In this document: positions 40,300 through 51,098 of the stretch, piece after piece | How the letters are laid out: the number at the start of each line of letters is the position of its first letter | Numbering within the stretch: the first letter of the stretch is position 1 | From: Pseudomonas paralcaligenes | GTDB taxonomy: Bacteria; Pseudomonadota; Gammaproteobacteria; Pseudomonadales; Pseudomonadaceae | Assembly: GCF_019655855.1 (NCBI RefSeq) | Contig: NZ_BPFX01000006.1 | Span: forward strand, 186,001-250,000 | Direction of reading: 5' to 3' | Length of the DNA: 64,000 nucleotides | Program-made: the position numbers and the translations under genes | The notes under the pieces: model-generated | Told to the model about the DNA's origin: nothing | The model's input: only the letters and a program-made list of their open reading frames with translations | Database searches by the model: none

Positions 40300-41946
40300 T
40301 CAACCGAACACCTGACTGAGCACCGCACGCAGCTTGCCCGGCTTGAGCGGTTTGTTCAGCAGGGGGATCGCCTTGCGCTGGGCCGCGCTCTGGCATTGCT
40401 CGCTGCGGTCGGCGGTGATCATCACCACCGGCAGCTGGGGATCGAAGCGCGCGCGCAGCGCCTCGACCACCTCGCAGCCGATCACGCCGTTGTCCAGGTG
40501 GTAGTCGATCAGCAGCACGTCGGGCGCCCTGCCGTCGAGCACCGTCAGCGCCTGGTTCAGGTCGCGGGCGGTGAGCACTTCGCAGCCCCATTGGCCGAGC
40601 AGCGCGGCCATGCTGTCGAGGATGCTCTGCTCGTTGTCGACCACCAGCAGGCGATGGCCCGGCAGCGGATCGCCGAGCTGCACCTGGGGCGCCTTCGCCA
40701 CCGCGCGGCGCGGCATCGGTGCCAGCGGCAGTTCGAAGGCGAAGCAGGAGCCCCGGCCCACCCGCGAACGCACCTGCACCGGGCTATCCAGCAGCTGGGC
40801 GACGCGCTCGACGATGGCGAGGCCCAGGCCGACGCCGCGCCCTGGCTCAAGCTGGCTGAACTCCTGGAAAATCGCCTCCAGCTGCTCCTCGGGAATGCCC
40901 CGGCCGCTGTCCCACACCTCGATGCGCACGCGCTCGCCGCGCCGGCGCGCGGCCAGCAGCACGCCGCCCTGGCCGGTGTAGCGGCAGGCGTTGCTGAGCA
41001 GGTTGCGCAGGATGCGGCTGGCCAGGTGCAGGTCGGTGCGAACCGCCAGTTTCGGCAGGCGCGTGCGCAACCGCAGGCCGGCGGCCTCGGCCACCGGCTG
41101 GAACTCCGATGCCAGCGGCGCGAAGAGGTCGGCCAGGTCGTGGTCGGCCGGATCGGCCCGCACAGCGGCCTGGTCCAGGCGGGAAATGTCGAGCAGATCG
41201 CCGAGCAGTTCCTCGGCGCCGTCCAGCGCCTGCTGGGTGCGCTCCACCAGTTGCCGCTCGGCGCTCGGCAGCGCGCGCTCGGCCAGGGTGGCGATCAGCA
41301 GCCGGGCGGCGTTCAGCGGCTGCAGCAGGTCGTGGCTGGCGGCGGCGAGGAAGCGATCCTTGGAATGGTTGGCCTCCTGCGCCGCGTCGCGCGCCTCGCG
41401 CAGTTCCTCGGTGCGCGCGGCGACCCGCAGCTCCAGTTCGTCGTTGAGCTGCTGCAGGCGCAGCTGGGCCAGCTTGCGCTCGGTGATGTCGGCGACGAAG
41501 CCCTCGAACACGCCGGGTTCGTCCGGCTTGAGCAGCAGGTTCATGATCACCGTGATGCGGCTGCCGTCGCGCCGGCGCAGCTCGGTCTCGTAGCCGTACA
41601 GGCCGCCGCGCGCCTGCAGGGCGTCGCGGATCGAAAACAGCTCCTCGGCGCCGCCGACGAACAGTTCGCGCGCCAGGTCCGACAGCGACCACAGCACCTC
41701 GCGCGGTTCGGCGTAGCCGAGCATCCGCGCCAGCGCCGGGTTGGCCGCCATTAGGCCCTGGGTCAGGCTGGCGCGGAACACGCCGTGCACCGCGTTCTCG
41801 AACAGCCACTTGTAGCGGTTGCGCTCGGCCTCCAGCTCCTCAAGGCGCGCCATCAGCTCGGGATAGTGACTCTTGCGCTGCGACTGGCTGCCCAGGCCGA
41901 GCAGCCCGGCGAGGGCCTTCTGCGGGTCCTCAGAGGGCCTCGCCAT
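40300..41946 (-). CDS. ercS: PAS hybrid sensor histidine kinase, ErcS-like
   Basis: A 548-residue cytosolic-looking kinase with a PAS domain at about 45-165, a coiled-coil linker, and a dimerisation His in AAASHDLLQPLNAARLL. It has ATPase motifs (LLSNACRYT, VWDSGRGIP, GVGLGLAIV) and a C-terminal receiver domain with Asp in LLIDYHLDNG. ATG 41946 follows GAGG; ATG 41961 is an alternative. Position after ercA and the pqq genes matches ErcS of the P. aeruginosa ethanol-oxidation regulon. It overlaps the ercA 3' end by 17 bp. Confidence 0.85.
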   Translation of the reverse strand: MARPSEDPQKALAGLLGLGSQSQRKSHYPELMARLEELEAERNRYKWLFENAVHGVFRASLTQGLMAANPALARMLGYAEPREVLWSLSDLARELFVGGAEELFSIRDALQARGGLYGYETELRRRDGSRITVIMNLLLKPDEPGVFEGFVADITERKLAQLRLQQLNDELELRVAARTEELREARDAAQEANHSKDRFLAAASHDLLQPLNAARLLIATLAERALPSAERQLVERTQQALDGAEELLGDLLDISRLDQAAVRADPADHDLADLFAPLASEFQPVAEAAGLRLRTRLPKLAVRTDLHLASRILRNLLSNACRYTGQGGVLLAARRRGERVRIEVWDSGRGIPEEQLEAIFQEFSQLEPGRGVGLGLAIVERVAQLLDSPVQVRSRVGRGSCFAFELPLAPMPRRAVAKAPQVQLGDPLPGHRLLVVDNEQSILDSMAALLGQWGCEVLTARDLNQALTVLDGRAPDVLLIDYHLDNGVIGCEVVEALRARFDPQLPVVMITADRSEQCQSAAQRKAIPLLNKPLKPGKLRAVLSQVFG

Positions 41947-43093
41947 AGACGACCTCGACATCGCGCTGGCTGGACTGGCGCGGGTTGGTCAGGATGCACG
42001 GGTCATGCATCGCGTGGCGCGAGAGGAACGGGATGTCGCTGCTGCCGACGCCGTGGCGCGCCAGGGTCTCGTGGAAACCCACCGCGCTCTTGAAGGCGAT
42101 CAGGTGCTCCACCAGCCGCGCGCGGATCTGCGGATGGGTCAGGCCACGGCAGTCCAGCCCGAGGGTCTCGGCGATCACCTTGAAGCGCTCCGGCGTGGCG
42201 TCGTAGTTGAAGGCCACAACGTGCTCCACCAGCGCGGCGTTGCACAGCCCGTGGGGCAGGTCGAGGAAGCCGCCGAGGCTGTGGCTCATGGCGTGCACCG
42301 CGCCGAGGATGGCGTTGGAGAAGGCCAGACCGGCCTGCATGCTGCCGAGCATGATCTTCTCGCGCAGGGCGATGTCGGCGGGGTTGGCGATCATGTCCAC
42401 CAGGTTGCCGCCGATCAGGCGCATGGCCTCCAGCGCGTGGCTGTCGGTGAGCGGGCCGTGGCCGGTGGAGACGAACGCCTCGATGGCGTGCACCAGGGCG
42501 TCGATGCCGGTGCAGGCGGAGAGGAAGGGGTCCATGCTCAGGGTGGTTTCCGGGTCGATCAGCGACACGTCCGGCACCACCGCCTTGCTGACGATGGAGA
42601 ACTTCATCCGCTCGGTCTGGTTGGAGATGATCACGAACTGCGAGACGTCCGCCGAGGTGCCGGCGGTGGTCGGGATCAGGATCAGCGGCGGGCTCGGCAC
42701 GCGCACCGTGTCCACTCCCTCGAACTCGAGGATGTGGCGGCCGTGGGCGGCGACGATGCCGATGGCCTTGGCGCAGTCCATCGGGCTGCCGCCACCGACC
42801 GCGACGATCACGTTGCAGCCCTCGCTGCGGTAGCGCTCGGCGCCGGCCATCACCTCTTCCATGCGCGGGTTCGGCGACACCTCGGTGTACAGGCTCCAGG
42901 CCAGGCCCTGGGCCTGCAGGCTGGCCTCCACGTCGGCCACCCAGCCGGCGGCCATGACGCCGGGGTCGGAGACCAGCAGCACCTTGCTGGCGCCGAAGTT
43001 GGCGGCGACGTTGCCGACGTTGTGCCGGCAGCCGGCGCCGAAGATGATCTCGGGCGAGACGAACTTGCGCAGCGGGCTCAGTACCTGGCTCAT
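41930..43093 (-). CDS. ercA: iron-containing alcohol dehydrogenase ErcA
   Basis: A 387-residue Fe-dependent group III alcohol dehydrogenase. NAD-binding GGGSPMDCAKAIG and the metal-binding His region AVHAMSHSLGGFLDLPHGLCNA are present. In Pseudomonas, ErcA is tied to regulation of alcohol oxidation rather than bulk catabolism. AAGG lies before ATG 43093. It forms an overlapping pair with ercS and lies downstream of pqqH. Confidence 0.88.
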   Translation of the reverse strand: MSQVLSPLRKFVSPEIIFGAGCRHNVGNVAANFGASKVLLVSDPGVMAAGWVADVEASLQAQGLAWSLYTEVSPNPRMEEVMAGAERYRSEGCNVIVAVGGGSPMDCAKAIGIVAAHGRHILEFEGVDTVRVPSPPLILIPTTAGTSADVSQFVIISNQTERMKFSIVSKAVVPDVSLIDPETTLSMDPFLSACTGIDALVHAIEAFVSTGHGPLTDSHALEAMRLIGGNLVDMIANPADIALREKIMLGSMQAGLAFSNAILGAVHAMSHSLGGFLDLPHGLCNAALVEHVVAFNYDATPERFKVIAETLGLDCRGLTHPQIRARLVEHLIAFKSAVGFHETLARHGVGSSDIPFLSRHAMHDPCILTNPRQSSQRDVEVVYGEAL

Positions 43094-43207
43094 GCCACAG
43101 CCTTTTTCTTGTTCTGGTGATGTGTCCGCAGCAGCCTACTGCAATCGTCGGGCTTTGCAATCGGACCTTCTGCCTAGAGCGGCCCGGCGCCATGGTCGAT
43201 CGCCCGG

Positions 43208-43265
43208 GTAGGGTGCGCCGTGCGCACCGTTCTCCGAGACAATCGGTGCGCGCGGCGCAGCCTAC
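43208..43265. repeat. paired GTAGGGTGCG palindromes, copies 2 and 3
   Basis: Copy 2 is GTAGGGTGCGCC plus GTGCGCACC (43208-43228). An inverted relative occupies 43245-43265 (GGTGCGCGCGGC then GCAGCCTAC). Together they form one long hairpin between pqqH and ercA. The remainder of the gap shows no gene. Confidence 0.8.
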
Positions 43266-43290
43266 GCAGGGGCCATGCAGCCAATGTCGA

Positions 43291-45147
43291 TCAACCCGGG
43301 GCCTCCAGCAGGTCACGATAGAACCGGTATTCCGCCTCCAGCGCCTCGGCCTGGTGTTCGGCGCGGCGGAAGCCGTGGCCCTCGTCCGGGAACAGGCGGT
43401 ACTCCACGGCGACGCCGTTGCCGCGCAGCGCGGCCACCATCGCCTCGGTCTGCTGCGGCACCACCACGGCGTCGCGCCCGCCCTGGAAGAAGATCACCGG
43501 CACGCGGATGCGCCCCGCCTGGTGCAGTGGCGTGCGTTGTCGGTAGCGCTCCGGGTGCCGCTGCGGATCGCCGAGCAGCCAGTCCAGGTAGTCCGCCTCG
43601 AACTTGTGGGTGAGCCGGCGCAGCACCAGCGGGTCGCTGACACCGTACAGGCTGGCGCCTCCGGCATAGCCGCCCTCGGCCAGGGCCAGTAGCGCGCTGT
43701 AGCCGCCGGCGCTGGCGCCGCGCACGAAGACCTTGTTGCGGTCGATGCGCCCGGCGCCGGCCAGGTGCTCGACGCCGGCGCGGATGTCCTCCAGTTCGAT
43801 GCGCCCCCACTCCCCGCACAGACGCTGCCGATAGGCGCGGCCGAAGCCGGCGCTGCCCCGGTAGTTGAGGTCGAGCACGGCGAAGCCGCGCAGGGTCCAG
43901 AACGGGATGCGCGGGTCGAACGCCGGGTAGCAGGCCGAGGTCGGCCCGCCATGGAGGAACACCACCAGGGGTGTCGGCCCGTCCGCCCGCGCCGGGTAGA
44001 AGTAGCCGTGGGCGGTTTCCCCACCGCTGGCGAAGGCGATGGCCTCGGGGCGCGGCAAGCGCTCGTCGTCCAGAGGCCGCTCGCCGCCGGCCAGCACCTG
44101 CACGCCGCCGTCGCGCCGGTCGATGGCCAGCACCGCTGGCAGGCGATCCGACGCGGAGGCCACGCAGTAGAAATGTCCCGGGTCCGCCGCCAGCGCGCGG
44201 AAGCGGCTGAACTCACCAGCCAGGCGCCGCTCCCGGCCGTCGCCGGAGCGCTCCAGCAGCTCGCCGCCCTGCGCAGCGATCCGGCTCGCCAGCAGGGCGC
44301 CGCCCGTCAGCGGCAGGTAGCTGCGTCCGCCCAGCTGCCAGGGCGCCGGCGCGTGATCGAACGGGGCGTCGAGCAGCGCGACCAGCCCGTCGCCCGCCTC
44401 GGCCAGCGGCTGCCACCAGCCGTGGCGATCGCTCAGGCAATGCAGGCGGCCGTCGGCGTCGAAGCGCGGTTGCTGCAGCGATTCCTTGCCGGCGTCGCCG
44501 GCCAGCACCCGGGTGCGGCTCCAGTCGCCTTGGGGCGAGCGGTGCCGCTGGCACAGGCGTGTGGCGGTCCAGGGCTGACGCGGTCGGTCCCACTCGATCC
44601 AGGCCAGGCGCTCGCCGGCTTCGTCCACCGTGGGCGCGGCGTAGAAGTCGGCGCCCTGCACCAGCACCTGGCGACTGCCGTCCAGGCCGAGGCGGACGAT
44701 GCGGTGCGCCACCTCGCCCGGCTCGTGGCTCTCCTCCACCGCCAACAGCGCCTGCCAGGCCGGGACGAAGGCCAGGTCGCCGTAGCGGCAGGTGAAGCAG
44801 GCGCTCAGCGCGCGCGGCGCGCCGCCGGCCAGGTCGAGGTGGTAGACCTGCTGGTCGGCCTCGTTGACGAAGGCCACGCCCCGCTCGGTGGCGCAGCTGG
44901 CGCCGCCGCCATATTCGTAGACCTTGCTGCGCACCGAGTAGCCGGGTGGCGTCAGCTCGCGGCACCAGTCGCCGAGGAGGAACTGCAGCGAGCAGCGCCC
45001 GCTGGCCGGGTCGAATTCGACCCACAGCACGCCGCCGTGGGCCGCGTGCAGCTCGGCGAAGTCACGGCTGGCGGCGGCCGCCTGGGTGGCGGACCAGGCT
45101 GGCTCTGCGGTGCGCGCGGCGCACCCTACGGTGTCCGAGGGACTCAT
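43291..45147 (-). CDS. pqqH: S9 prolyl-oligopeptidase-family protein PqqH
   Basis: A 618-residue serine peptidase with an N-terminal beta-propeller and a C-terminal alpha/beta-hydrolase domain. The nucleophile is in RGASAGGYSALLAL (about residue 480) and the catalytic His in PDEGHGFRR. In Pseudomonas this gene, next to pqqE, is needed for or assists PQQ formation. The start ATG 45147 follows GGGGATTGC. Residues near 7-13 are encoded by a palindromic repeat copy at 45109-45129, so the first 15 or so residues are probably not ancestral. Confidence 0.88.
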   Translation of the reverse strand: MSPSDTVGCAARTAEPAWSATQAAAASRDFAELHAAHGGVLWVEFDPASGRCSLQFLLGDWCRELTPPGYSVRSKVYEYGGGASCATERGVAFVNEADQQVYHLDLAGGAPRALSACFTCRYGDLAFVPAWQALLAVEESHEPGEVAHRIVRLGLDGSRQVLVQGADFYAAPTVDEAGERLAWIEWDRPRQPWTATRLCQRHRSPQGDWSRTRVLAGDAGKESLQQPRFDADGRLHCLSDRHGWWQPLAEAGDGLVALLDAPFDHAPAPWQLGGRSYLPLTGGALLASRIAAQGGELLERSGDGRERRLAGEFSRFRALAADPGHFYCVASASDRLPAVLAIDRRDGGVQVLAGGERPLDDERLPRPEAIAFASGGETAHGYFYPARADGPTPLVVFLHGGPTSACYPAFDPRIPFWTLRGFAVLDLNYRGSAGFGRAYRQRLCGEWGRIELEDIRAGVEHLAGAGRIDRNKVFVRGASAGGYSALLALAEGGYAGGASLYGVSDPLVLRRLTHKFEADYLDWLLGDPQRHPERYRQRTPLHQAGRIRVPVIFFQGGRDAVVVPQQTEAMVAALRGNGVAVEYRLFPDEGHGFRRAEHQAEALEAEYRFYRDLLEAPG

Positions 45148-45172
45148 CTCAGCAATCCCCGGAGAACGCCGT

Positions 45173-45226
45173 GGTGCGCATGGCGCACCCTACGGTGAGT
45201 GGCGAGTAGGGTGCGCCGTGCGCACC
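45173..45226. repeat. paired GTAGGGTGCG palindromes between pqqE and pqqH
   Basis: An inverted copy (45173-45193) and a direct copy (45206-45226) face each other across 12 bases and fill most of the 90-bp gap. A further single copy lies at 45109-45129 within pqqH. Confidence 0.8.
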
Positions 45227-45237
45227 GGTCGGTCCTT

Positions 45238-46392
45238 TCATGCCTTGCAGATCAGCCGCGAGGCCTTGTCGTTGCGGAAGGTCAGTTCGCCGAGGCCGGC
45301 GCCGCCCTGTTCCGCCTCGCGCCGGGCGTCGAGGATCATGCCGTGGTGGGCCGACTTGGCGCAGACCGGGTCGGCGTTCTCCGCCGTGCCGGTGAGCATG
45401 AACGCCTGGCAGCGGCAGCCGCCGAAGTCGCGCTCCTTCTCGTCGCAGGTGCGGCATGGCTCGGGCATCCAGTCGTCGCCACGGAAGCGGTTGAAGCCGA
45501 AGGAGTCGTACCAGATGTGGCGGATGTCGTGTTCGCGCACGTTGGGGAATTTCACCGGCAGCTGCCGCGCGCTGTGGCAGGGCAAGGCGGTGCCGTCCGG
45601 GGTGACGTCGAGGAACAGGCTGCCCCAGCCGTTCATGCAGGCCTTGGGGCGTTCCTCGTAGTAGTCGGGGGTGACGAAGATCAGCTTGCACGGGTGGTTC
45701 TGCGCCGCCAGCCGCGCCCGGTATTGGTTGGTGATGCGCTCGGCGCGCTCCAGCTGCGCCTTGCTCGGCAGCAGGCCGGCACGGTTGAGCTGGGCCCAGC
45801 CGTAGAACTGGCAGGTGGCGAGTTCGACGAAGTCCGCCTCCAGCTCCAGGCACAGTTCGATGATGCGGTCGATGCGGTCGATGTTGTGCCGGTGGGTGAC
45901 GAAGTTGAGCACCATCGGGTAGCCGTGGGCCTTCACCGCGCGGGCCATGGCGACCTTCTGCGCGTAGGCCTTGCCACTGCCGGCGAGCAGGTTGTTGAGT
46001 TCCTCGTCGGCGGCCTGGAAGCTGATCTGGATGTGGTCCAGCCCGGCCTCGGCGAAGGCCGCCACCTTGGCCTCGGTGAGGCCGATGCCGGAGGTGATCA
46101 GGTTGGTGTAGTAGCCCAGGTCGCGGGCCGCGCGGATCAGCTCGGCCAGGTCCTGGCGCACCAGTGGCTCGCCGCCGGAGAAGCCCAACTGCGCCGCGCC
46201 CAGCTCGCGGGCCTGGCGGAACACCTCGATCCACTCGGCGGTACTCAGCTCCTCGCCCTGGCGGGCGAAGTCCAGCGGGTTGGAGCAGTACGGGCACTGC
46301 AGCGGGCAGCGGTAGGTCAGCTCGGCCAGCAGCCAGAACGGCGGGCCGACCTGCGCGCCGGGCTTAGCGCAACTCGATCCAGAACTGGGCAT
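45238..46392 (-). CDS. pqqE: PqqE radical SAM enzyme
   Basis: A 384-residue radical SAM/SPASM enzyme that forms the Glu-Tyr carbon crosslink in PqqA with help from PqqD. The SAM cluster motif CPLQCPYC lies near residue 29. The SPASM Cys cluster includes [18 protein letters not shown]. Its start overlaps the end of pqqD by 29 bp, so the two are coupled. The exact start is not certain because the first 17 residues are poorly conserved. Confidence 0.95.
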   Translation of the reverse strand: MPSSGSSCAKPGAQVGPPFWLLAELTYRCPLQCPYCSNPLDFARQGEELSTAEWIEVFRQARELGAAQLGFSGGEPLVRQDLAELIRAARDLGYYTNLITSGIGLTEAKVAAFAEAGLDHIQISFQAADEELNNLLAGSGKAYAQKVAMARAVKAHGYPMVLNFVTHRHNIDRIDRIIELCLELEADFVELATCQFYGWAQLNRAGLLPSKAQLERAERITNQYRARLAAQNHPCKLIFVTPDYYEERPKACMNGWGSLFLDVTPDGTALPCHSARQLPVKFPNVREHDIRHIWYDSFGFNRFRGDDWMPEPCRTCDEKERDFGGCRCQAFMLTGTAENADPVCAKSAHHGMILDARREAEQGGAGLGELTFRNDKASRLICKA

Positions 46393-46642
46393 GAGCCACC
46401 TCGAGGAACGCCAGGATGTCTTCGTCGATGCCCGGCACTTCCGGGAAGCGGCCCTGCAGCTCGGCCACCAGGGTCGCCACGCTGCGCTGGCCGTCCACCA
46501 GCTTGAGGATCTCGCCGGCGCTCTCGTTGAGCTTGATCATACCTTCCGGATAGAGCAGCACGTGGCAGCCCTGGGCCGGCTCGAACTGCAGGCGGAAACC
46601 GCGGCGGATGGCCGGCACGCTGGAGAACAGGTGTACGGTCAT
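46364..46642 (-). CDS. pqqD: PqqD peptide chaperone
   Basis: A 92-residue RiPP-recognition protein that binds PqqA and presents it to PqqE. Typical stretches are [22 protein letters not shown] and [21 protein letters not shown] 46642 begins the conserved part ([12 protein letters not shown]). It is separated from pqqC by 133 bp containing two palindromic repeats. Confidence 0.95.
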   Translation of the reverse strand: MTVHLFSSVPAIRRGFRLQFEPAQGCHVLLYPEGMIKLNESAGEILKLVDGQRSVATLVAELQGRFPEVPGIDEDILAFLEVAHAQFWIELR

Positions 46643-46689
46643 GGCGTGGGCTCCCATGCGGTGTGTGCGACAAAAGTGGAGTTCGATCT

Positions 46690-46762
46690 GGTGCGCGCGG
46701 CGCACCCTACGCGGGGCACGACGGTGTGCATGGCGACGTATGTAGGGTGCGCCGTGCGCACC
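46690..46762. repeat. paired GTAGGGTGCG palindromes between pqqC and pqqD
   Basis: An inverted copy at 46690-46710 and a direct copy at 46742-46762 are separated by 31 bases. They split the otherwise compact pqq operon and may form a large hairpin in the transcript. Confidence 0.8.
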
Positions 46763-46775
46763 GGCTGACCCCGGC

Positions 46776-47543
46776 TCATGGCGTGATGCCCCGGTGCCAC
46801 ACGCGCTCGCGGGTCACCGTGTGGTACGGCGGGCGCTGCAGTTCGTAGGCCATGCTCATGGCGTCGAGCATGCTCCACAGCACGTCGAGCTTGAACTGCA
46901 GGATGTTCAGCATGCGCTCCTGGGCCTCGCGGGTGCGGTAGTGTTCGAGGGTGATGCGCAGGCCGTGCTCGACGTCGCGGCGCGCCTCCTTCAGGCGCTT
47001 GCGGAAGTAGTCGTAGCCGGCCGGGTCGATCCACGGGTAGTGCTGCGGCCAGCTGTCCAGGCGCGACTGGTGGATCTGCGGGGCGAACAGTTCGGTCAGC
47101 GAGCTGCTGGCCGCCTCCTGCCAGGACGCGCGGCGGGCGAAGTTGACGTAGGCATCCACGGCGAAGCGCACGCCCGGCAGCACCAGTTCCTGGGACAGCA
47201 CCTGCTCGCGCTCCAGGCCCACCGCCTCGGCCAGGCGCAGCCAGGCCTCGATGCCACCCTCTTCTCCCGACGTAGCGACGCCCGGCCCCCCATCGTGGTC
47301 GAGGATGCGCTGAATCCACTCGCGGCGGGCGTCGCGGTCCGGGCAGTTGGCCAGGATCGCGGCATCCTTCAGCGGGATGTTCACCTGGTAGTAGAAGCGG
47401 TTGGCCACCCAGCCCTGGATCTGCTCGCGGCTGGCGCGGCCCTGGTACATGGCGACGTGGAATGGGTGGTGGATGTGGTAGCAGGCACCCTTGGCGCGCA
47501 GCGCCTGTTCGAATGCCTCGGGGGTCATGGCCGGCTCATTCAT
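46776..47543 (-). CDS. pqqC: PqqC pyrroloquinoline-quinone synthase
   Basis: A 255-residue cofactorless oxidase performing the last ring closure and eight-electron oxidation of PQQ synthesis. Conserved segments include [41 protein letters not shown] and [20 protein letters not shown]. Between ILDHDG and GGIEAW the loop reads [10 protein letters not shown], which looks a few residues longer than I remember for other PqqC proteins. It starts 10 bp after pqqB ends. Confidence 0.95.
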   Translation of the reverse strand: MNEPAMTPEAFEQALRAKGACYHIHHPFHVAMYQGRASREQIQGWVANRFYYQVNIPLKDAAILANCPDRDARREWIQRILDHDGGPGVATSGEEGGIEAWLRLAEAVGLEREQVLSQELVLPGVRFAVDAYVNFARRASWQEAASSSLTELFAPQIHQSRLDSWPQHYPWIDPAGYDYFRKRLKEARRDVEHGLRITLEHYRTREAQERMLNILQFKLDVLWSMLDAMSMAYELQRPPYHTVTRERVWHRGITP

Positions 47544-47553
47544 GCCAGGCTCC

Positions 47554-48465
47554 TCAGAGTTCGATGCCCATGCCGTCGAAGGCGACCTCGATGCCGTGCG
47601 CGGCCAGTTCGGCGCGCTCGGCCGAGTCCTCGTCGAGGATCGGATTGGTGTTGTTGATATGGATGAGCACCTTGCGCGCGGCCAGGCCCTGCAGCGCGGC
47701 GATCATGCCGTGCGGCCCGCTCTGCTGCAGGTGGCCGAGCTGGCTGCCCAGCTTGCTGCCGACCTCAGCACGGATCATCTCGTCGTCGCGCCAGAAGGTG
47801 CCGTCCACCAGCAGGCAGTCGGCGGTCGCCATGCGTGCGCGCAGCCCGGCGTCCACCTGGCCCAGGCCGGGGGCGTAGAACAGCGTGCCGCCGGTGCGCC
47901 GGTCACGTACCAGCAGGCCGATGTTGTCGCCCGGATGCGGGTCGTTGCGGTGCGGCGAATAGGGCGGCGCGGAACTGTGCAGCGGAAACGGGACGAACTC
48001 CAGCTGCGGGCAGGCGGCGATGGTGAAGGAGCGTTCCAAAGCGATGGGGCGCCAGTGCAGGCCGCCACCCGGCCAGTGCGAGAGCATGTCGAACAGCGGG
48101 AAGCCGCTGGTCAGGTCCTGGTGGACCATCTCCGTGCACCACACCTCATGCGGGCAGCCCTCGCGCAGGCTGAGCAGCCCGGTGGTGTGGTCGATCTGGC
48201 TGTCGAGCAGGACGATGGCGGCGATGCCGGTGTCGCGCACCGCCCGTGCCGGTTGCAGCGCCGGGAAGGCCTCCAGCTGGGCGCGGATGTCCGGCGAGGC
48301 GTTGCACAGAATCCAGTTGACCCCGTCGTCGGACAGGGCGATGGACGACTGGGTGCGCGGCCGCGCGTTCAGCGTGCCTTCGCGCAGGCCACGGCAGTTG
48401 CGACAGTTGCAGTTCCATTGGGGAAAGCCGCCACCGGCGGCCGACCCGAGAATCTGGACGAGCAT
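47554..48465 (-). CDS. pqqB: PqqB metallo-hydrolase-fold protein
   Basis: A 303-residue metallo-beta-lactamase-fold protein acting in PQQ synthesis, thought to hydroxylate the tyrosine moiety. The start [19 protein letters not shown] is diagnostic, with zinc-site Cys in CNCRNC. The active-site region [16 protein letters not shown] replaces the classical HxHxDH. It follows pqqA by 45 bp. Confidence 0.96.
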   Translation of the reverse strand: MLVQILGSAAGGGFPQWNCNCRNCRGLREGTLNARPRTQSSIALSDDGVNWILCNASPDIRAQLEAFPALQPARAVRDTGIAAIVLLDSQIDHTTGLLSLREGCPHEVWCTEMVHQDLTSGFPLFDMLSHWPGGGLHWRPIALERSFTIAACPQLEFVPFPLHSSAPPYSPHRNDPHPGDNIGLLVRDRRTGGTLFYAPGLGQVDAGLRARMATADCLLVDGTFWRDDEMIRAEVGSKLGSQLGHLQQSGPHGMIAALQGLAARKVLIHINNTNPILDEDSAERAELAAHGIEVAFDGMGIEL

Positions 48466-48510
48466 ACGGACTGCTCCGGGTGAAGCCCCGGCGGACCGGG
48501 GCTGTGCGGA

Positions 48511-48582
48511 TCAACGATTGGCGAAGTACAGGGTCACTTCGAAGCCAATGCGCAGGTCGGTATAGCTAGGCTTGGTCCACAT
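48511..48582 (-). CDS. pqqA: PqqA precursor peptide
   Basis: A 23-residue peptide beginning [16 protein letters not shown] and ending YFANR. Glu15 and Tyr19 in the E-V-T-L-Y motif are the residues fused into PQQ. GAGGATCGACCC precedes the ATG. It leads the pqqABCDE run. Confidence 0.97.
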   Translation of the reverse strand: MWTKPSYTDLRIGFEVTLYFANR

Positions 48583-48679
48583 GGGTCGATCCTCTTCTTG
48601 TAGGCCGATGGATTACGGCCATTCGAGTTAAACACCAGGGTCGCCCCCTCCGAATGATACTTTCGAAGGAATTGCCCCC

Positions 48680-48691
48680 CTGATTTGGTAG
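48680..48691. promoter_or_regulatory. TTTGGTAG box upstream of pqqA
   Basis: CTGATTTGGTAG, or CTACCAAATCAG on the pqqA strand, lies about 100 bp before pqqA. A close relative, ACTCATTTGGTAGT, occurs about 105 bp before exaC at 56888. Shared spacing before two alcohol-oxidation transcripts suggests a common activator, possibly ErbR/AgmR, whose gene is not in the window. Confidence 0.5.
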
Positions 48692-48697
48692 GGCAGG

Positions 48698-48734
48698 TGC
48701 GACACCTGTCGCCCCGCCCGCTACAGGTGTCGCA
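48698..48734. promoter_or_regulatory. palindromic activator sites between pqqA and the sigma-54 regulator
   Basis: TGCGACACCTGT (48698-48709) and its exact reverse complement (48723-48734) form a 12-bp inverted repeat. The left arm itself lies within the palindrome GCGACACCTGTCGC (48699-48712). A closely related site precedes the PQQ alcohol dehydrogenase at 54945. It is a likely binding site for the AcoR-like protein encoded at 48972. The rest of the 389-bp gap shows no further gene. Confidence 0.65.
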
Positions 48735-48971
48735 ACGCTGCAACAACTGTCCCGACCGGCGCCGCCCCGGAGCGCGGAAAACCGCGCCGGCAGGGGCCGC
48801 GCCACGATGCGGGCGAGGCGGCACGGCACTTGCTGCGCCTCTCGCCGTTCGACGGATGGATGACTGCACTTCGTTCCCGCCCGGAGTAAGGTTGGGACAC
48901 GACGCCGGACGAACGGCTCCATGAAAAACAACAACGCGCCGCGGCACGATCCGCGGCCGACGGGAGTGCCC

Positions 48972-50903
<1,932 letters not shown>

Positions 50904-50961
50904 GTCCGGTGCGGCACGCCGCCCGCGCCCTGTGAGCCGATACATCGTCCGGCAGGTACAA

Positions 50962-50982
50962 GTAGGGTGCGCCATGCGCACC
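50962..50982 (+). repeat. 21-bp GTAGGGTGCG palindrome, single copy
   Basis: GTAGGGTGCGCC followed by ATGCGCACC, 58 bp after the regulator stop. Same family as the copies in the pqq cluster. Confidence 0.8.
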
Positions 50983-51011
50983 ACGTGCCCTACCCAAGTC
51001 CACCCGGCACT

Positions 51012-51062
51012 CCCGCTCCTTTCGCCTGGCATCGCGCGCAATGCCAGGAAAAAGGAGCGGGG
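51012..51062. terminator. bidirectional hairpin between regulator and aldehyde dehydrogenase
   Basis: Nested arms CCCGCTCCTTT...AAAGGAGCGGG and CCTGGCAT...ATGCCAGG form a long stem with a short inner loop between the two convergent genes. Runs of T and A inside the stem suit termination in both directions. Confidence 0.6.
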
Positions 51063-51098
51063 TCGGGCCAGCGCCCTTCCCCGCTCAAGCATGCCCGG

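Noticed and set aside
43208..46762. CRISPR array formed by the repeated GTAGGGTGCG units
   Set aside because: Units are palindromic, occur in both orientations, have irregular spacing from 12 to over 1000 bp, and no cas gene is present.
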